From positions 62,001-126,000 of the forward strand of contig NZ_SSXV01000007.1 in assembly GCF_009469595.2 (NCBI RefSeq): a stretch of 64,000 bases of DNA, written 5' to 3'. Positions 15,983-24,520 of this stretch are shown piece after piece. How positions within the stretch are numbered: the stretch's first letter is position 1; each line of letters begins with the position of its first letter. The position numbers and the translations under genes are program-made. Below the pieces are notes generated by a model. The model was not told where the DNA came from. It did no database searches and worked only from the letters and a program-made list of their open reading frames with translations. The stretch is from Thauera sp. 2A1 (lineage in GTDB: Bacteria > Pseudomonadota > Gammaproteobacteria > Burkholderiales > Rhodocyclaceae).

Positions 15983-17116
15983 ATGAAATACGTCGACGAC
16001 TTCCGCGATGGCGACGTGGCGCGCGCACTCGGCGCCGCCATCCACGCCGAGGTGCAGCCCGGCCGCGAATACCGCCTGATGGAATTCTGCGGCGGCCACA
16101 CGCATGCCATCTCGCGCTACGGCATCGCCGACCTGCTGCCGCCGCAAGTGCGGCTGATCCACGGCCCCGGCTGCCCGGTGTGCGTGCTGCCGATCGGCCG
16201 CATCGACCAGGCGATCCGGCTCGCGCTGGAGCACCGCGCCATTCTGTGCAGCTACGGCGACACGCTGCGCGTGCCCGCCTCCGACAAGCTGTCGCTGCTG
16301 CGCGCCAAGGGCCGCGGCGCCGACGTGCGCATGGTGTATTCGCCGCTCGACGCGCTGCAGGTCGCACGCGCCAACCCGGGGCGCGAGGTGGTGTTCCTCG
16401 CCATCGGCTTCGAGACCACCACGCCGCCCACCGCGGTGGCGGTGAAGCAGGCACAGGCCGAGGGGCTCGCTAACTTCTCGCTGCTGTGCAACCACGTGCT
16501 GACGCCGGCGGCGATGCACGCCATCCTCGCCGCGCCGCAAGGGGTGCAGCTCGACGGCTTCGTCGGCCCGGCGCACGTGTCCACCGTGATCGGCAGTGCG
16601 CCCTACGGGCCTTTCGCGCGCGACTACGGCAAGCCGGTGGTGATCGCCGGCTTCGAGCCGCTGGACGTGATGCGCGCCATCCAGATGCTGATCCGCCAGA
16701 TCAACGACGGCCGCGCCGAGGTCGAGAACGAATTCACCCGCGCGGTGACGCCCGGGGGCAACCGCAAGGCACAGGCGCTGGTGGCCGAGGTGTTCGAGCT
16801 GCGCGAAACCTTCGAATGGCGCGGCCTGGGCACGGTCCCGGCGAGCGCGCTGAAGCTGCGGGCAGAATTCGCCGCGTTCGACGCCGAGGCGCGCTTCGGC
16901 GTGCCCTACGCCGCAGTGCCCGACCACAAGGCCTGCGAATGCGCCGCCATCCTGCGCGGCGAGAAGCGGCCAGAGCAATGCCGCATCTTCGGCACCGCCT
17001 GCACGCCGGACAACCCGGTCGGCTCATGCATGGTGTCGTCCGAAGGCGCCTGCGCGGCGCATTACACCTATGGCCGCTTCCGCGAAGCGGCGCCTGCCAC
17101 CACGACTTCCGCATGA
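15983..17116 (+). CDS. hypD: Hydrogenase Fe-cofactor assembly protein HypD
   Basis: A 377-residue iron-sulfur protein on which Fe(CN)2CO is assembled with HypC and HypE. Conserved motifs are MEFCGGHTHAISRYG (~33-46), HGPGCPVCVLP (~60-70) and AIGFETTTPPTA (~140). The C-terminal cysteine set (CECAAILRG, CRIFGTACTPDNPVGSCMVSSEGAC) holds the [4Fe-4S] cluster. The length is typical. Its stop overlaps the hypE start (ATGA). Confidence 0.95.
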   Translation: MKYVDDFRDGDVARALGAAIHAEVQPGREYRLMEFCGGHTHAISRYGIADLLPPQVRLIHGPGCPVCVLPIGRIDQAIRLALEHRAILCSYGDTLRVPASDKLSLLRAKGRGADVRMVYSPLDALQVARANPGREVVFLAIGFETTTPPTAVAVKQAQAEGLANFSLLCNHVLTPAAMHAILAAPQGVQLDGFVGPAHVSTVIGSAPYGPFARDYGKPVVIAGFEPLDVMRAIQMLIRQINDGRAEVENEFTRAVTPGGNRKAQALVAEVFELRETFEWRGLGTVPASALKLRAEFAAFDAEARFGVPYAAVPDHKACECAAILRGEKRPEQCRIFGTACTPDNPVGSCMVSSEGACAAHYTYGRFREAAPATTTSA

Positions 17117-18153
17117 AATCTGCTCATTCCCGCCCGCTGGACCTGAAGCACGGCCACGTCGACCTGTCGCATGGCGCTGGCGGCCGCGCCATGGCGCAAC
17201 TGATCGAAGACCTGTTCGCGCGCGAACTGGGCAATGAATTCCTCGCCCAGGGCGACGACGGCGCACGCCTGCCGGCCTGCGCCGGGCCGCTGGTGATGGC
17301 GACCGACGCGCACGTGGTGTCGCCGCTGTTCTTCCCCGGTGGCGACATTGGCTGCCTGTCGGTGCATGGCACGATCAACGATGTGGCGGTGATGGGCGCG
17401 CGGCCGCTCTACCTGGCGGCGAGCTTCGTGCTGGAGGAAGGCCTGCCGCTGGCCGACCTGACGCGCATCGTGTCGTCCATGGCCGCGGCCGCACGCGAGG
17501 CCGGCGTGCCGGTGGTGACCGGCGACACCAAGGTGGTCGAGCGCGGCAAGGCCGATGGCGTGTTCATCACCACCACCGGCGTGGGCGTGCGCCTCGACGG
17601 CGTCGACGTGTCGGGCGCCAACGCGCGCCCGGGCGACGCGGTGCTGGTGTCCGGCCCGCTCGGCGACCACGGCATGGCGATCATGTCGGTGCGCGAGAAC
17701 CTCGCCTTCGACTCCCCCATCGTGTCCGACACCGCCGCGCTGCACGGCCTCGTCGCCGACCTGCTCGCCGCCGTGCCCGACACCCGCGTGCTGCGCGACC
17801 CCACCCGCGGCGGCCTCGCCGCCACGCTGAACGAGATCGCCCAACAGTCCGGCGTCGGCATCGTGCTCGACGAAGCCGCCATCCCGGTGCGCCCGGCGGT
17901 GGCCGCCGCCTGCGAACTGCTCGGCCTCGACCCGCTCGACATCGCCAACGAAGGCCGGCTGATCGTCGTCTGCCCGGCAACGAATGCCGAGCGCACCCTG
18001 ACCGCGCTGCGCGCCCACCCGCTCGGCCAGGAGGCCGCGCGCATCGGCGAAGTCATCGCCGACGACCGCCGCTTCGTGCAGATGAAGACCCGCTTCGGCG
18101 GCCGGCGCATGGTCGACTGGCTGGCAGGCGACGCGCTGCCGCGGATCTGCTGA
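17113..18153 (+). CDS. hypE: Hydrogenase cyanide-ligand synthesis protein HypE
   Basis: A 346-residue PurM/AIR-synthase-fold protein. It dehydrates a thiocarboxamide on its C-terminal cysteine to thiocyanate and hands CN to HypCD. Seen here are DLSHGAGGRAM near the N-terminus, TINDVAVMGARP, VTGDTKVV, DPTRGGLAATLNEIA and the required C-terminus PRIC ending in Cys. The start at 17113 (MKSAHSRPLD) overlaps the hypD stop by ATGA. It is the last gene of the hyp row. Confidence 0.95.
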   Translation: MKSAHSRPLDLKHGHVDLSHGAGGRAMAQLIEDLFARELGNEFLAQGDDGARLPACAGPLVMATDAHVVSPLFFPGGDIGCLSVHGTINDVAVMGARPLYLAASFVLEEGLPLADLTRIVSSMAAAAREAGVPVVTGDTKVVERGKADGVFITTTGVGVRLDGVDVSGANARPGDAVLVSGPLGDHGMAIMSVRENLAFDSPIVSDTAALHGLVADLLAAVPDTRVLRDPTRGGLAATLNEIAQQSGVGIVLDEAAIPVRPAVAAACELLGLDPLDIANEGRLIVVCPATNAERTLTALRAHPLGQEAARIGEVIADDRRFVQMKTRFGGRRMVDWLAGDALPRIC

Positions 18154-18182
18154 TCCCGACGCCATCGATCAGACTGACAAAC

Positions 18183-18224
18183 TGGACATATTGGACATTC
18201 ACATCTCGGACTCTATACTGGACA
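18183..18224 (+). promoter_or_regulatory. Promoter and repeated TGGACA motifs of the toxin-antitoxin operon
   Basis: TGGACA (18192-18197) and TATACT (18214-18219), 16 bp apart, make a good sigma-70 promoter (5/6 and 5/6 to consensus). TGGACA occurs three times: 18183, 18192 (the -35) and 18219 (touching the -10). Copies 1 and 3 share ACTGGACA. Such repeats over the promoter suggest autorepression by the antitoxin, which is inference. The antitoxin ATG lies at 18246 with GGAG upstream. Confidence 0.6.
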
Positions 18225-18245
18225 CCAGACACGGAGCCCGAAGCC

Positions 18246-19013
18246 ATGAACACGCCACTGATAACCCAGCGATACAAGGCCGCATCTTCCGCTTCACGCA
18301 AGGAGCGGGCGACGACGGGGCCCGTCACGCGAGGGTTTCTCCCCGTCTGGACGCCCCGCCCCTCCTTCAACGTCTCTCGCGGCCCGCTCGGCATCCGCCT
18401 GATCTCGATGAGCCTGGCAAAAAAGAACCTCGCCGAACCGGCTCCGGAGCCGCGCGCCGAGGATGAGTTGCAGCTCGCTTTCGAGCGCATGATCGAACCC
18501 TTGCGCGCTGCCTTCGAGCAATTGCCGCTGCAGGACTACCGCCGGCTCAAGGAGGCCGAGCCGCTGGACGCCTGCATGACCTTGCTGCAGCGTGCGGCGC
18601 GGGCCAACGCCCAACCCCGGCTCGCGCGCAACCTGCGTGCCTTTGAAGCGCGTGAGGCGCTCACCCGAGAAGCCGGCGGCATCATCACGCCATCGGAGCT
18701 GGCACAGAAACTGGGCAAGTCGCGGCAGACGGTGAAGGACTGGGGTGACGCCTACAAGATCCTGTGGGTCGACAACAACGGCACACGTGCTTACCCGCGC
18801 TGCCAGTTCGATGCCCATGGGCAGTTGCTGCCCGGACTCGACCGTTTCCTGCAGACGCTCGCCCGCATCGGCATCACTGGCTGGATGGCGCTCGAGACCC
18901 TGCTTGGCGTCGACCCGAAATATGCAGCGTCGCCTCTGGAGCTGCTGCAGCAAGGCCGCATCGATGACGCCCTCACTTGCGCGAGCGCCTTGGGTGACTC
19001 GGGGGCTGCATGA
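18246..19013 (+). CDS. Xre/MbcA/ParS-type antitoxin of a RES toxin pair
   Basis: A 255-residue protein. Residues ~145-180 look like a DNA-binding helix-turn-helix (ITPSELAQKLGKSRQTVKDWGDAYKI). The C-terminal ~45 residues (ALETLLGVDPKYAASPLELLQQGRIDDALTCA) resemble the toxin-binding end of MbcA/ParS/DUF2384 antitoxins. The N-terminal half is helical and not recognised. The stop overlaps the toxin start by ATGA. An internal ATG at 18405 (MSLAKKNL) could be an alternative start; 18246 is preferred because GGAG and the promoter fit it. It should bind and silence the downstream RES toxin and repress its own promoter. Confidence 0.75.
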   Translation: MNTPLITQRYKAASSASRKERATTGPVTRGFLPVWTPRPSFNVSRGPLGIRLISMSLAKKNLAEPAPEPRAEDELQLAFERMIEPLRAAFEQLPLQDYRRLKEAEPLDACMTLLQRAARANAQPRLARNLRAFEAREALTREAGGIITPSELAQKLGKSRQTVKDWGDAYKILWVDNNGTRAYPRCQFDAHGQLLPGLDRFLQTLARIGITGWMALETLLGVDPKYAASPLELLQQGRIDDALTCASALGDSGAA

Positions 19014-19576
19014 TCGTCGAGGGTATCGACCTGCCGAACCGACTGTTGACCGAGGAAAGTCCAGTCGCCCTGTACCGTATTCACGACAAGGATTACAGCC
19101 CGCTCTTCTTCGGCCGGACCGGAAACTATCGATTCGACGCACCAGATCAAGGCTATGGGGTGCTCTATGCAGCAAGCACGCCCGAGGGCGCCTTCGTCGA
19201 AGCAATCCTGCGCCAGCGCACGGGGCGCGCCGTCAGGACCATCAGCCGTGGCTACCTGGCGACCCGCAAGCTCTCGATCCTTTTCCTCGACGCTCCGGCC
19301 ACCCTGGCCAAGCTGCGTGACAACGGCCTGGCCGCCAATCACGCCAACAGCGAGATTTCCTGGATCGAGCCCTATTTTGCCAGCCAGCTCTTCTCGCGAG
19401 CCGTCCACCAGCATCCGGATCAGGTATCGGGACTCTCGTACCGCTGCCGGCACGACAACGAGCAAATCGCCTGGGCCTTCTTCGAACGCTCGCAATCGCT
19501 TTTCGCTCGACACGACACCCCCACCGAAACACTGGATCTGGATGATGACTGGCTCGAGAGCCTCGAGGATCGCTAG
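19010..19576 (+). CDS. RES-domain toxin (putative NAD+-consuming)
   Basis: A 188-residue protein with the RES family pattern: LYRIHDKDYSPLFFGRTGNYRFD at ~22-44 (Arg and Tyr of the active cleft), YGVLYAASTPEGAFVEAIL at ~53-71 with the conserved Glu, and a later Ser/Asn region (ANSEISWIEPYFASQ, DQVSGLSYRCRHD). RES toxins deplete NAD+ by NADase or phosphorylase chemistry related to ADP-ribosyltransferases. It is coupled by ATGA to the antitoxin. Its place just after a NAD-linked hydrogenase island is probably coincidence. Confidence 0.85.
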   Translation: MIVEGIDLPNRLLTEESPVALYRIHDKDYSPLFFGRTGNYRFDAPDQGYGVLYAASTPEGAFVEAILRQRTGRAVRTISRGYLATRKLSILFLDAPATLAKLRDNGLAANHANSEISWIEPYFASQLFSRAVHQHPDQVSGLSYRCRHDNEQIAWAFFERSQSLFARHDTPTETLDLDDDWLESLEDR

Positions 19577-19627
19577 CAGATTGTCATCGACTGACCTTCC
19601 TCTGACGAAACCGGCGGTCGCGACTCC

Positions 19628-21016
19628 ATGCGCCGCCGCAGACCGCACCAACCAATAGCAAGCTTCACTCCATTGACTCCCGAATTGCCCGCCACCTCTC
19701 CTCGCCGCCACACTCTGGCGGCCGTGCTGCTGTTTGCGATGACCGTGCTCGCCGCGCTGGCCGGCACGGGGCACGGCCCGCCGGTGTGGACGGCCGGCGT
19801 GGCGGCCTGGGGGGCGGGCGCGTTGCTGTGGCCGCAGCTTGCGCGGCCGCAGAAGCGCCAGGCGCTGCTGCTGGCCGGCGCGGGTCTGGTCGCGTTCGGC
19901 GTCGCGCTGGCGCGCGGCGGGCGGCCGAGCCTGATGGGGCTGCTGACGCAGAACACCGCGCTGCTGGGCATGCTGGCGGCGGTGAGCTTCCTGCGCCTGC
20001 TGCGCACGCCCGAAGCCGGCAGCGACGGCCTGCCACGGGGCCGCGGCGCGCTGTGGCGCACGCTGGGCGCGGTGCATGTGCTGGGCGCGGTGATCAACCT
20101 GTCGGCGGTCTTCATCATGGCCGACCGCATCGGCCCGGACGGCAAGCCCCGAAGGGACCAGGCGGCGGCGCTGGTGCGCGCCTTCCTCGCCGCGGCGCTG
20201 TGGTCGCCTTTCTTCGCCGCCACCGCAGTGGCGCTGACCTATGCACCCGGCGCCAGTCCGCTCGGCCTGGCTGCAGCCGGCCTGGCGCTGGCGGTGGTGC
20301 TGCTGACGCTGGCCGGCCGTGACATCGCGCGCGCCAGCGGCAACGGCGCAGCAGATTTCGTCGGCTATCCGATGCACACATCCGCGCTGAAGGTCCCCGC
20401 GGTGCTGGCAGCACTGGTGGCGGCCGGCCACTGGCTGGTGCCCGACTGGGCGGCGCTGGCAGTGATCAGCCTGGCGTCGCTCGCAGTGGTCGGGGTCACG
20501 GTGCTCGCGCAGCGCGGACCGCGGGACGGTGGCCATGCGCTCTTCTGCCACGTGCGCGACCGTCTGCCGGGCATGTCGGGCGAGCTGGTGCTGTTCCTGT
20601 CGGCGGCGGTGTTCGCCAGCGGGCTGCGCGCGGTGATCGACAGCGGCGGCCTGTGGCTGCCCTTCTCCGCCTTCGGCGCAACCGAAGCGGCGCTGGTGCT
20701 GGCGGTGATGATCCTGCTCGCAGCGCTCGGCATCCACGCGGTGATCACCATCGCCATGGCGTCGGCCTGGCTCGCGCCGCTGCACCCGGAGCCGACGCTG
20801 CTCGCGCTGGTGTTCGTGCAGTCGTGGGCGATCGGCCTGGCGGCCGGGCCGATGTCGGGCATCCATCTCGCGCTGCAGGGCCGCTACGGCCTGTCGCCCG
20901 GGCAACTCGCGCGCGGCAACGTGCGCTACTGCCTGCAGGCCTATGCCGCCGCGGTGGTGTGGCTGGCGGTGGTCGGCAGCGTGCTGGGCGTGAAGCTGCT
21001 GCCGACCTGGGGCTGA
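19628..21016 (+). CDS. Polytopic inner-membrane protein of unknown substrate
   Basis: A 462-residue protein with roughly ten to twelve hydrophobic helices, strung along Gly/Ala/Leu-rich stretches from ~30 to the end. The short cytoplasmic N-terminus is basic (MRRRRPHQ). An even spread of helices with few long loops suggests a permease. VFIMADRIG and LAAGPMSGIHLALQGRYG are the most distinctive segments. I do not recognise a transporter family with confidence. No clear ribosome site precedes the ATG at 19628, so the true start may lie further in, before ATSPRRHTLAAVLL. No operon partner is seen. Confidence 0.7.
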   Translation: MRRRRPHQPIASFTPLTPELPATSPRRHTLAAVLLFAMTVLAALAGTGHGPPVWTAGVAAWGAGALLWPQLARPQKRQALLLAGAGLVAFGVALARGGRPSLMGLLTQNTALLGMLAAVSFLRLLRTPEAGSDGLPRGRGALWRTLGAVHVLGAVINLSAVFIMADRIGPDGKPRRDQAAALVRAFLAAALWSPFFAATAVALTYAPGASPLGLAAAGLALAVVLLTLAGRDIARASGNGAADFVGYPMHTSALKVPAVLAALVAAGHWLVPDWAALAVISLASLAVVGVTVLAQRGPRDGGHALFCHVRDRLPGMSGELVLFLSAAVFASGLRAVIDSGGLWLPFSAFGATEAALVLAVMILLAALGIHAVITIAMASAWLAPLHPEPTLLALVFVQSWAIGLAAGPMSGIHLALQGRYGLSPGQLARGNVRYCLQAYAAAVVWLAVVGSVLGVKLLPTWG

Positions 21017-21030
21017 GGCAGCGGATCGGC

Positions 21031-21390
21031 TCAGCCGGTCGACTGCAGGACTTCGCGCAGCACCACCGCATTGTTGTGCGCCTCGTCGTGGGCGGCGTAA
21101 AGCAGCGTCAGCACCGGATGCGCCGCGGCCTGCTCGCGCAGCGCCCGCAGCGCGGCAGCGGGTTCGTCGCGATCCAGTTCGGCCCGGTACAGCGCGCGGA
21201 ATTCGTCCCAGCGCGCCGGGTCGTGGCCGAACCACTTGCGCAGCTCGTTCGACGGCGCGATGTCGCGCAGCCACAGGTCGACGGCCGCCTTGTCCTTCGC
21301 CAGCCCGCGCGGCCACAGCCGGTCGACCAGCACGCGATAACCGTCGCCCTCGGCAGGCGCCTCATAGACGCGCTTGATCTTCAAGCCCAT
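21031..21390 (-). CDS. DUF488 family protein (YeaO-like)
   Basis: A 119-residue cytosolic protein with the DUF488/YeaO signature: IKRVYEAP near the N-terminus, VLVDRLWPRGLAKDKA at ~20-35, WLRDIAPSNELRKWFGHDPARW and LTLLYAAHDEAHNNA. The family has no firm function. The start at 21390 is set by GGAGG just upstream; the frame to 21456 is an extension without support. It converges on the membrane protein gene and is followed on the same strand, upstream, by the MFS gene. Confidence 0.88.
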   Translation of the reverse strand: MGLKIKRVYEAPAEGDGYRVLVDRLWPRGLAKDKAAVDLWLRDIAPSNELRKWFGHDPARWDEFRALYRAELDRDEPAAALRALREQAAAHPVLTLLYAAHDEAHNNAVVLREVLQSTG

Positions 21391-21466
21391 GCTGCCCTCC
21401 GTCATCAGTGTCGCCGCCCGCTCCTCAGCGTAGACATCGGCTGCAGCGTCCGCCACGCAGCGCCGC

Positions 21467-22645
21467 TCAGGCGGCGGCAGACGCCTCCCTGCGCCGGCGC
21501 AGCGCCAGCCAGACGAGCGCCGCGCCGGTCAGCAGCACCGGCACCAGCGAACCGACGTTGAGCCAGGTCCAGCCCTGGGTCGTCACCAGCGCGCCCGAGG
21601 CGAAGGAGGTCAGCGCCATGGTGGCGAACACCGCGAAGTTGATCGCCGCCTGCGCCTTGTCCTTTTCCTCGGCGCGGTAGGACTGCATCGCCAGCGTGGT
21701 GCTGCCGGTGAACAGGAAGTTCCAGCCCATGCCGAGCAGGAACAGGCCGAGGAGGAACTGGTGCAGGTCCTGGCCCGACAGCGCGACCGCGATGCAGGCG
21801 AAGTTGAGCAACACGCCGGCGCCCATGACCTGCAGCACGCCGAAGCGCTTGATCAGATGTCCGGTGAAGAAGCCCGGCGCGAACATGCCGATCACGTGCC
21901 ATTCCAGCACCAGCGCTGCATCGGAAAACGGCATGCCGCACACGTCCATCGCCAGCGGCGTCGCCGCCATCAGCAGGTTCATGACGCCATAGCCGAGCGC
22001 GGCACTCACCGCGGCGACGATGAACGCCGGCTGGCGCATGATTTCACCCAGCGGCCGGCCGCCGCCCCGGCCGGCCGCCTTGAGCGCCTCGGCCGGAAAG
22101 CGGATGCAGGCCATCACCGCCATCGAGATCAGTGCCACCACCGCCAGCGCAAGGTAGGAACCGAGGAAGGGCAGCGCCATCGTCTCGCGCGTGTGGTTGG
22201 CGAGGTTGGGCCCGATCACCGCACCGATCAGCCCGCCCGCCAGCACCAGCGACACCGCCTTCTCGCGGAACTCCGGCGGCGCGATCTCGCCCGCGGCAAA
22301 GCGGTAGAGCTGGCCGTTGGCGCTGTAGTAGCCGGCGATTAGCGTCCCCGCCACCAGCAACCCGAAGCTGCGCAGATAGAGCGCCAGTGCGCACAGCAGC
22401 GCGGTGAGCAAGGCCACCAGCAGCCCGAGCTGGAACGAGGCCTTGCGCCCCCAGCGTCGCTGGCTGCGCGCCACCAGCCCGGTCGACAGCGCGCCGCCCA
22501 CCACATAGCCCATCACCGGCAGCGTCGCCATCCACGCCACCGGCGCCAGGCTCAGCCCCACCAGGCCGTTGATGGCGATGAAGACCACGTTGTTGGTCAG
22601 GAACAGGCCCTGGGCGATGGCCAGCAGCCAGAGATTCTTCTTCAT
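21467..22645 (-). CDS. MFS transporter
   Basis: A 392-residue major-facilitator protein with about twelve helices. The loop after helix 2 (GLVARSQRRWGRKASFQLG) is the MFS motif A-like segment, and a GGLIGAVIGPNLANH segment lies near helix 5. A Lys/Glu-rich stretch (YRAEEKDKAQAAINF) follows helix 10. The start at 22645 (MKKNLWLLAIAQG) gives a normal first helix; the longer frame is unlikely. No strong ribosome site is visible. The substrate is unknown and there is no neighbouring regulator to hint at one. Confidence 0.85.
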   Translation of the reverse strand: MKKNLWLLAIAQGLFLTNNVVFIAINGLVGLSLAPVAWMATLPVMGYVVGGALSTGLVARSQRRWGRKASFQLGLLVALLTALLCALALYLRSFGLLVAGTLIAGYYSANGQLYRFAAGEIAPPEFREKAVSLVLAGGLIGAVIGPNLANHTRETMALPFLGSYLALAVVALISMAVMACIRFPAEALKAAGRGGGRPLGEIMRQPAFIVAAVSAALGYGVMNLLMAATPLAMDVCGMPFSDAALVLEWHVIGMFAPGFFTGHLIKRFGVLQVMGAGVLLNFACIAVALSGQDLHQFLLGLFLLGMGWNFLFTGSTTLAMQSYRAEEKDKAQAAINFAVFATMALTSFASGALVTTQGWTWLNVGSLVPVLLTGAALVWLALRRRREASAAA

Positions 22646-22782
22646 AAGGAAATACTTTTGGTTCAGGACAGCGCGAATGTACCCTGTTCCTGCGGGCAGG
22701 GGCTCACCGTCACCACGCCCCGGCCGATGCCGGCTGCCACCGCTTCCGATCACGTCGATCAGGCATCCCTCATTCGCTCACC

Positions 22783-23187
22783 TCATTCGTTTACTTTTCC
22801 ACGCAGCGTCTTCACCGACGCGCGGCGCGCCTTTCCCTCCAGTCTTCGGGTGATGGACGCACGCGTCGGCCGTGTCGCGCGGCGCGCTTTCGGGGGTGTC
22901 GCGACACTTTCGATCAGTTCTTCCAGACGGCGCAGCGCCTCGGTCCGGTTCTTCTCCAGGCTGCGAAACTTCTGCGCCTTGATGATCACGACGCCGTCCA
23001 TGCTGATGCGATGATCACGCAAGCGGAGCAGCCGCATCCGGATGTCCTCGGGCAGGCTGGAGGCCATGATGTCGAAGCGCAGATGCACTGCGTTCGACAC
23101 CTTGTTCACGTTCTGCCCCCCCGCTCCCTGCGCGCGGATGGCCGTGATCTCGATTTCGTCGGCTGAGAGCGTGAAGCGGGCTTGCAT
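22783..23187 (-). CDS. arfB: Alternative ribosome-rescue factor ArfB (YaeJ)
   Basis: A 134-residue peptidyl-tRNA hydrolase of the class I release-factor fold. The catalytic GGQ lies in [22 protein letters not shown] at ~18-38. It lacks the stop-codon-recognition domains of RF1/RF2 and ends with a basic tail ([21 protein letters not shown]...) that would sit in the empty mRNA channel. It frees ribosomes stalled at mRNA ends. Length and layout match ArfB. The next gene on the same strand, DUF2132, lies just upstream (6 bp gap). Confidence 0.93.
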   Translation of the reverse strand: MQARFTLSADEIEITAIRAQGAGGQNVNKVSNAVHLRFDIMASSLPEDIRMRLLRLRDHRISMDGVVIIKAQKFRSLEKNRTEALRRLEELIESVATPPKARRATRPTRASITRRLEGKARRASVKTLRGKVNE

Positions 23188-23193
23188 GGCCGG

Positions 23194-23469
23194 TCATCGG
23201 GGCGTGGGTGTTCCGACCCCGCTGCGCCTGGCGCCTGCTGCGACGTCCCGCGTCCGAAGGGACTCGAGGTAGAGCGCCTCGACCTGCGCACGCGCCCATG
23301 GCGTGCGACGCAGGAACTTGAGGCTAGAGGCGATGCTGGGCTCATGATTGAAGCACCGGATGCTGATGCGCCGCCCGAGCGTCGGCCACCCGAGCTGATC
23401 CACCAGTTCGGTCAGCATCCGCTCCAGCGTGAGGCCGTGCAAAGGATTGTTGGGCTGTGGATCAGTCAT
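23194..23469 (-). CDS. DUF2132 / VF530 family DNA-binding-like protein
   Basis: A 91-residue protein with the VF530 pattern: NNPLHGLTLERMLTELVDQLGW, RISIRCFNHEPSIASSLKFLR, and TPWARAQVEALYL. The family folds as a small helical domain of unknown role. An Arg-rich tail of about 20 residues (TRDVAAGARRSGVG...) extends past the conserved part. The start at 23469 matches the family N-terminus; the frame to 23637 has no family resemblance. It is probably co-transcribed with arfB. Confidence 0.85.
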   Translation of the reverse strand: MTDPQPNNPLHGLTLERMLTELVDQLGWPTLGRRISIRCFNHEPSIASSLKFLRRTPWARAQVEALYLESLRTRDVAAGARRSGVGTPTPR

Positions 23470-23793
23470 CGTGTTCTCGCCCTGGCTGCGGAGTACCTGA
23501 CAATTGCTTGCTGCTGCGCGGAATGAATTCACCTGAGCAGCCACCGCAGCTATCCAGCGGTCGCGGCTGCTCGGTCGGGATGTTTCTGTGTTCCGCATTG
23601 TGACACTGGAAAGGTCATGAAGCCTCGCGCTCGGCATCGGCCGACGCGGCCCGGAGTCTCAATTCCTTCGCCTTGCTCGCGCTGCTGGTAAAGGACGCGC
23701 CCTTGCGCGCGAACGACGTGCTGATGTTGACGGTGCAACATCCGCAGGATCACGCGTAGAGTCCGCTTCTCCCACTCACACAAGGAGACCCGC
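23470..23793. other. 324-bp divergent intergenic region with an inverted repeat
   Basis: This gap separates the DUF2132 gene (leftward) and the esterase gene (rightward). It contains a 7-bp inverted repeat GATGTTG-N6-CAACATC at 23723-23742, about 50 bp before the esterase start, that could be an operator. I see no RNA gene and no credible ORF. AAGGAG before 23794 belongs to the esterase. Confidence 0.5.
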
Positions 23794-24501
23794 GTGAGCC
23801 TGCGTCCCTCCACGAGCCCCCTCTTCGACACCCCGCCGCTTGAGGTCGAGACCGGGCCGAATCCTCGCTGCGCCATCATCTGGATGCACGGCCTGGGCGC
23901 CGACGGTAGCGACTTCGCGCCGATTGTCCCTGAACTTCGCCTGCCCGACAGTCCTGCCGTTCGATTCATCTTTCCGCATGCGCCCTACCGCCCGGTGACC
24001 TGCAACGGCGGCTACGTCATGCGCGCCTGGTACGACATCGTGTCGCTCGCACCGGGCGCCCGGCAGATCGATGAGGCAGGCTTGCTCCAGTCTCGCGAAA
24101 TCGTTCGTCAACTCATCCAGCGCGAGGCGGATCGGGGCTTGCCCAGCGATCGTGTCGTCCTCGCGGGCTTCTCCCAGGGCGGCGCCGTGGCCTACCTGAC
24201 CGGCCTCACCCACCCGTCGCCGCTGGCCGGCATCATCGCCCTGTCGACCTATATTCCGAGTCCCGGGCTCTTGATCAGGGAATTCTCGCAAGCGAATCGA
24301 CGCATCCCGATCTTCGCGGCACATGGGACCGACGACGATGTCGTCTCGCTCGAGCTCGGGCAGCAGGCTGCCCAGATCGTCAGGCAACTGGGCATCGAGC
24401 CTGCGTGGCGAACCTATGACCTGCCGCATTCGGTGAGCATTGAGGAGGTCGCCGATATCGGCACGTGGCTACGGAGTGTGTGGGCGCAGAAGGCTCATTG
24501 A
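23794..24501 (+). CDS. Carboxylesterase / phospholipase-like alpha/beta hydrolase
   Basis: A 235-residue protein of the EstB/APT family. IIWMHGLGADGSDF (~28-41) forms the oxyanion region, GFSQGG (~129-134) holds the nucleophile Ser, AAHGTDDDVV the acid Asp, and LPHSVS the His. It hydrolyses carboxyl- or thioesters in the cytoplasm; no signal peptide is seen. The start is GTG at 23794 with an ideal AAGGAG 7 nt upstream. A small unknown gene follows after 19 bp. Confidence 0.92.
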   Translation: MSLRPSTSPLFDTPPLEVETGPNPRCAIIWMHGLGADGSDFAPIVPELRLPDSPAVRFIFPHAPYRPVTCNGGYVMRAWYDIVSLAPGARQIDEAGLLQSREIVRQLIQREADRGLPSDRVVLAGFSQGGAVAYLTGLTHPSPLAGIIALSTYIPSPGLLIREFSQANRRIPIFAAHGTDDDVVSLELGQQAAQIVRQLGIEPAWRTYDLPHSVSIEEVADIGTWLRSVWAQKAH

Positions 24502-24520
24502 CCCGACAATCAATTACGTC

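Noticed and set aside
18791..21316. An 841-codon minus-strand frame across the toxin-antitoxin pair and membrane protein
   Set aside because: Low-complexity Arg/Gln/Ala-rich translation with no domain. It crosses several well-supported genes.
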